From Mesorhizobium sp. L2C084A000 (GTDB lineage Bacteria; Pseudomonadota; Alphaproteobacteria; Rhizobiales; Rhizobiaceae): a stretch of 64,000 nucleotides of DNA. Location: positions 204,426 to 268,425 of the forward strand of contig NZ_AYWX01000004.1 in NCBI RefSeq assembly GCF_000502875.1, in the 5' to 3' direction. Below are positions 61,292 to 64,000 of the stretch, in pieces (within the stretch, counting starts at the first letter, position 1; the number at the start of each line of letters is the position of its first letter). The notes beneath the pieces are model-generated. The model was not told the origin of the DNA. It did no database searches and was given only the letters and a program-made list of their open reading frames with translations. The position numbers and the translations under genes are program-made.

Positions 61292-62146
61292 TCAATAGGC
61301 GCTGAGGCCGGTGCCCTTGTAGACCTTGTCGAACTCGGCCTTCACCGCCTCGTTCTGATAGGAGGCCACCAGCGTCTTCACCCAGGCCTCGTTCTCGTTG
61401 CCGGCCTTCACCGCGATGAAATTGCGGTAGGGATTGTCGGCGATGGGCTCCTGCGCGATGCGGTTTTCCGGCGTCAGGCCGCTTTTCAGCGCCCAGTCGG
61501 TGTTGACCACGGCCGCGTCGAGATCCTCGACCGAGCGGCCGACGATGCCGGCGTCGAGTTCCTTGATCACCACCTTCTTGGCATTCTCTGCGATGTCGGC
61601 GGTGGTGGCCAGAATGCCGGTGCCGTCTTTCAGCTTGATCACGCCCTCGTTCTGCAGCACGCGCAGCGCCCGGCCTTCGTTGGATGGGTCGTTCGGCACG
61701 CCGACGACCGCGCCCTCGGGCAGGTCGGCGACTGCTTTGTACTTCTTCGAGTAGAGGCCGATCGGCCAGACGCCGGTATAGCCGACACGCACGATGTGAT
61801 AGCCCTGTGTCTTGATCTGGTTGTCGAGATAGGGCTGGTGCTGGAAGGCGTTGGCGTCGATTTCGCCGCGCTCCAGCGCCTCGTTGGGCTGGGTGTAGTC
61901 GTTGAACACCACGGTCTCGATGGCGAGGCCCTTTTCGGCGGCTTGCGCGACGACGACGCGCCAGACATCCTCGTCCTCGCCGCTGATGATGCCGACCTTG
62001 ATCGCCTTCTTGTCCTCGGCGAACGATGCATGCGGTGCCATCAGGCTACCGATCGCTACGGCCGATGCGAACAGCAGAGCCAAGCCGCTGCGCCGGTTGA
62101 TGGTTGACCCTAAGGAAGATGGCAAAGTGTTTTTGAAGTCGGACAT
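61292..62146 (-). CDS. metQ: Methionine-binding lipoprotein-family protein MetQ
   Basis: A 284-residue substrate-binding protein of the NlpA family. The signal peptide covers about residues 1-42 (ALLFASAVAIGSLMAPHASFA) without a lipobox Cys, so it appears to be a soluble periplasmic form. The mature start KKAIKVGIISGEDEDVWRVV and DPSNEGRALRVLQNEGVIKL are typical. It is the first gene of metQ-metN-metI. Confidence 0.9.
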   Translation of the reverse strand: MSDFKNTLPSSLGSTINRRSGLALLFASAVAIGSLMAPHASFAEDKKAIKVGIISGEDEDVWRVVVAQAAEKGLAIETVVFNDYTQPNEALERGEIDANAFQHQPYLDNQIKTQGYHIVRVGYTGVWPIGLYSKKYKAVADLPEGAVVGVPNDPSNEGRALRVLQNEGVIKLKDGTGILATTADIAENAKKVVIKELDAGIVGRSVEDLDAAVVNTDWALKSGLTPENRIAQEPIADNPYRNFIAVKAGNENEAWVKTLVASYQNEAVKAEFDKVYKGTGLSAY

Positions 62147-62220
62147 GATTGATCTCTGCGGTTGTGAAGTCATGCGGCCAAGCGGACTGCCTAGCCTTGA
62201 TCACATCGTCAGGAATTCTA

Positions 62221-62233
62221 TTGATTTAATCAA
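62221..62233. promoter_or_regulatory. Palindrome in the metQ upstream region
   Basis: A perfect 13-base palindrome, TTGATT-T-AATCAA, 75 bases before metQ, in an A+T-rich stretch. It could be an operator for the met operon. No known methionine riboswitch pattern is evident. Confidence 0.4.
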
Positions 62234-62397
62234 AGAACGCGTTTCGCCGTTCTCGCCAAAGCCAGGAATATTCTCTCAAAAATTCCAACGAAGAGAGAAC
62301 AAGATGGCGCTCGGCCGACCGCCGCCGGATCTAAGGCGATCCTGGGCATCTCCGTGGGAAGGTCAGATTCGGAGGCAGGCCAGCGCCACGGTTGGTC

Positions 62398-63885
62398 TCA
62401 AAGCGCGATCCACGCGGTCTTGAGTTCCAGATATTTCTCCAGCGCGTGCAGCGACTTGTCGCGGCCGAAGCCCGACTGCTTGACGCCGCCGAGCGGCACG
62501 GTGATGTCGGCGCCGCCATAGGTGTTGACGTGGACGACGCCGGCATTGATGGCGCGCACCATGCGATGCGCGGTGGAGAGGTTGGCGGTCCACACCGCGG
62601 AGGCAAGCCCGTAGACGGTCGAATTGGCAAGCCGAACCGCCTCCTCCTCGGTTTCGAAGCGCATGACGCCGAGTACGGGCCCGAACACCTCCTCACGCGC
62701 AAGCTGCATGTCTTGCGTGACGTTCTCGAAGATCGTCGGCGCCATGTAGCTGCCGCCGGTCTCTGTCAGGATCCGTTCGCCGCCGGTGACGAGACGGGCA
62801 CCTTCTTCCGTGGCCCTGGTGACGAAACCGAGGTTCTTGTCCAGCTGTTCGGCGCTCGATACCGCGCCGATGTCGCTGGAGAGATCGAGCGGGTCGCCGA
62901 CTTTCAGCCGGGTCGTTGCCAAGAGAAGCTCGTCCATGAAACGGTCATAGACCGACGCCTGGACGAGCAGGCGCGAGCCAGCGACGCAGACCTGGCCGGA
63001 ATTGCGAAAAATGCCGTTGGCCGAGACGACCGCCGCCTGTTTCAGGTCGGGAGCATCGGCAAAGACGATGTTGGGCGACTTGCCGCCGAGTTCGAGGAAG
63101 GCGCGTTTCAGGTTGGAGCGAGCGGAATATTCGAGCAGCCGTCGGCCGACCGGGCCGGAACCGGTGAAGGCGATGGCGTCGACATCCATATGCAGGCCGA
63201 GCGCCTCGCCGGTAACCGAACCACGGCCGGTGACGACATTGAGCACACCGGCGGGAAGTCCGGCCTCGCTTGCCAGTTCGGCCAGCCGCAGCAGCGTCAG
63301 CGAAGCGATTTCCGGCGGCTTGACCACCACGCAATTGCCGGCGGCAAGCGCCGGCGCAATCTTCCAGGCGCCGATCATCAGCGGAAAATTCCACGGCACG
63401 ATGACGCCGACGACGCCGAGCGGCTCCTTGTGGATCAGTCCCAGAACATTGTCGGCCGTCGGCGCGATCTCGCCATAGACCTTGTCGATGGCCTCGGCGT
63501 AGTAGCGGATGGTGCCTGCCGCCGACAGCGGTTCGGCCTTGTAGGCCATGCCGATCTCGGTGCCATTGTCGCGCACGCCGAGCACGGCGAGCTCGTCGGC
63601 ATGCTTTTCGACCAGCTCGGCGAATTTCGTCAGCACCTTCTTGCGAAAGGCCGGCGCTGATCGCGACCACGAGCCCTTCTCGAACGCCTTGCGCGCCGAC
63701 TTCACGGCGCGGTCGATATCGGCGGCGTTGCCGTCGGCGATGCTGGCGAAAGGTCGGCCGTCGATCGGCGACGTCACCGGCAGGCTTGCGCCGCTTGTTG
63801 CCTCGATCTGCACGCCATCGATGAACAGCCCCCGCGCGCCGATCTCCGTCTTGCGCAGCGTGTCGATGGCATTCTGACTGATCAT
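62398..63885 (-). CDS. NAD(P)-dependent aldehyde dehydrogenase
   Basis: A 495-residue aldehyde dehydrogenase. The catalytic Cys is in NSGQVCVAGSRLL (about residue 296) and the general-base Glu in FLELGGKSPN (about residue 262); the coenzyme loop FTGSGPVGRRLLEYSA is visible. The N terminus begins after an ATGA overlap with the upstream P450-like gene. The substrate is unknown; the neighbourhood suggests oxidation of an aldehyde made by that monooxygenase. Confidence 0.92.
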   Translation of the reverse strand: MISQNAIDTLRKTEIGARGLFIDGVQIEATSGASLPVTSPIDGRPFASIADGNAADIDRAVKSARKAFEKGSWSRSAPAFRKKVLTKFAELVEKHADELAVLGVRDNGTEIGMAYKAEPLSAAGTIRYYAEAIDKVYGEIAPTADNVLGLIHKEPLGVVGVIVPWNFPLMIGAWKIAPALAAGNCVVVKPPEIASLTLLRLAELASEAGLPAGVLNVVTGRGSVTGEALGLHMDVDAIAFTGSGPVGRRLLEYSARSNLKRAFLELGGKSPNIVFADAPDLKQAAVVSANGIFRNSGQVCVAGSRLLVQASVYDRFMDELLLATTRLKVGDPLDLSSDIGAVSSAEQLDKNLGFVTRATEEGARLVTGGERILTETGGSYMAPTIFENVTQDMQLAREEVFGPVLGVMRFETEEEAVRLANSTVYGLASAVWTANLSTAHRMVRAINAGVVHVNTYGGADITVPLGGVKQSGFGRDKSLHALEKYLELKTAWIAL

Positions 63886-64000
63886 GGATGACGGACTCCC
63901 AGGGACACATGCAATGTGGTGGGCGCGCGGAATTCCCAGCCGCGAAACACCGGTTCCTTGCCGTGCACAAGGCTGAGATCGGGGAAGCGTTGGAGCAACA
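63882..64000 (-). CDS. Cytochrome P450 C-terminal fragment, cut by the window edge
   Basis: Only the last 39 codons are inside the window. The sequence LLQRFPDLSLVHGKEPVFRG, then WEFRAPTTLHVSLG, matches the usual C-terminal end of bacterial cytochrome P450 proteins (RFPDL...P.FRG...LRG...L.V). The haem-binding cysteine lies outside the window. The stop overlaps the aldehyde dehydrogenase start as ATGA, so the two genes are coupled. Confidence 0.6.
   Translation of the reverse strand, partial: LLQRFPDLSLVHGKEPVFRGWEFRAPTTLHVSLGVRHP

Noticed and set aside
62147..62397. A possible SAM-type riboswitch before metQ
   Set aside because: I could not match the gap to SAM-I or SAM-II consensus segments; only a 13-base palindrome is clear.
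1..64000. Insertion sequences or transposases
   Set aside because: No DDE or serine/tyrosine transposase protein and no typical IS ends were recognised anywhere in the window; only small palindromic elements are present.

Overview
The window looks like a chromosomal segment of a high-GC alphaproteobacterium of the order Hyphomicrobiales, most likely Mesorhizobium or a close relative. The reasons are the rpmH-rnpA-yidC cluster, the style of the proteins (EngB, ArgB, many ABC importers, FCD-type GntR, AmiC/AmiR), abundant TTG/GTG starts, and the intergenic palindromes familiar from rhizobial genomes. The genus is an inference; no rRNA or nodulation gene is present.

Region 1 (1-8.2 kb): tail of a diguanylate cyclase, a Tat-like microprotein coupled to a GMC oxidoreductase, phenylalanine hydroxylase (phhA) divergent from an Lrp/AsnC regulator, a B12-binding radical SAM protein, argB and an amidase. 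Region 2 (8.3-23.7 kb): an ECF sigma/anti-sigma pair, two fasciclin-domain secreted proteins, a Tat-exported MsrB, two HlyD/DHA2 drug-efflux pairs (one with TetR, one with a MarR fused in frame to its HlyD), and the housekeeping genes engB, yidC, rnpA and rpmH. The efflux and fasciclin genes form a mirror-image layout around engB and appear to interrupt a cluster (rpmH-rnpA-yidC-engB-argB) that is often contiguous in relatives. Region 3 (23.8-29.5 kb): a histidine kinase, tRNA-Arg(ACG), then a mosaic, more A+T-rich island of hypothetical genes. It carries a nucleotidyltransferase-like (DUF6932-type) gene coupled to an unknown partner, gene remnants and a truncated ClpS.

Region 4 (29.5-42.5 kb): a catabolic locus with a short-chain dehydrogenase, a GntR/FCD repressor with a clear operator at the divergent promoter, a polyamine-type ABC importer, gamma-glutamyltransferase, an acyl-CoA ligase and a ketopantoate-reductase-like enzyme. 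After it come a frameshifted glyoxalase-family gene, a methyltransferase and a lipoprotein aminopeptidase. Region 5 (42.6-47.3 kb): a complete branched-chain amino acid type importer (binding protein, two ATPases, two permeases).

Region 6 (47.4-55.6 kb): a dipeptide-type importer with a fused double ATPase and an acetamidase/formamidase, headed by AmiC- and AmiR-like genes. This suggests amide-sensing control by antitermination, and the leader before amiC has three repeats able to form competing hairpins. Region 7 (55.7-64 kb): a small lipoprotein, an AraC regulator divergent from hpaBC (4-hydroxyphenylacetate 3-monooxygenase), a methionine importer (metQ-metN-metI), an aldehyde dehydrogenase and the end of a cytochrome P450 gene cut by the window edge.
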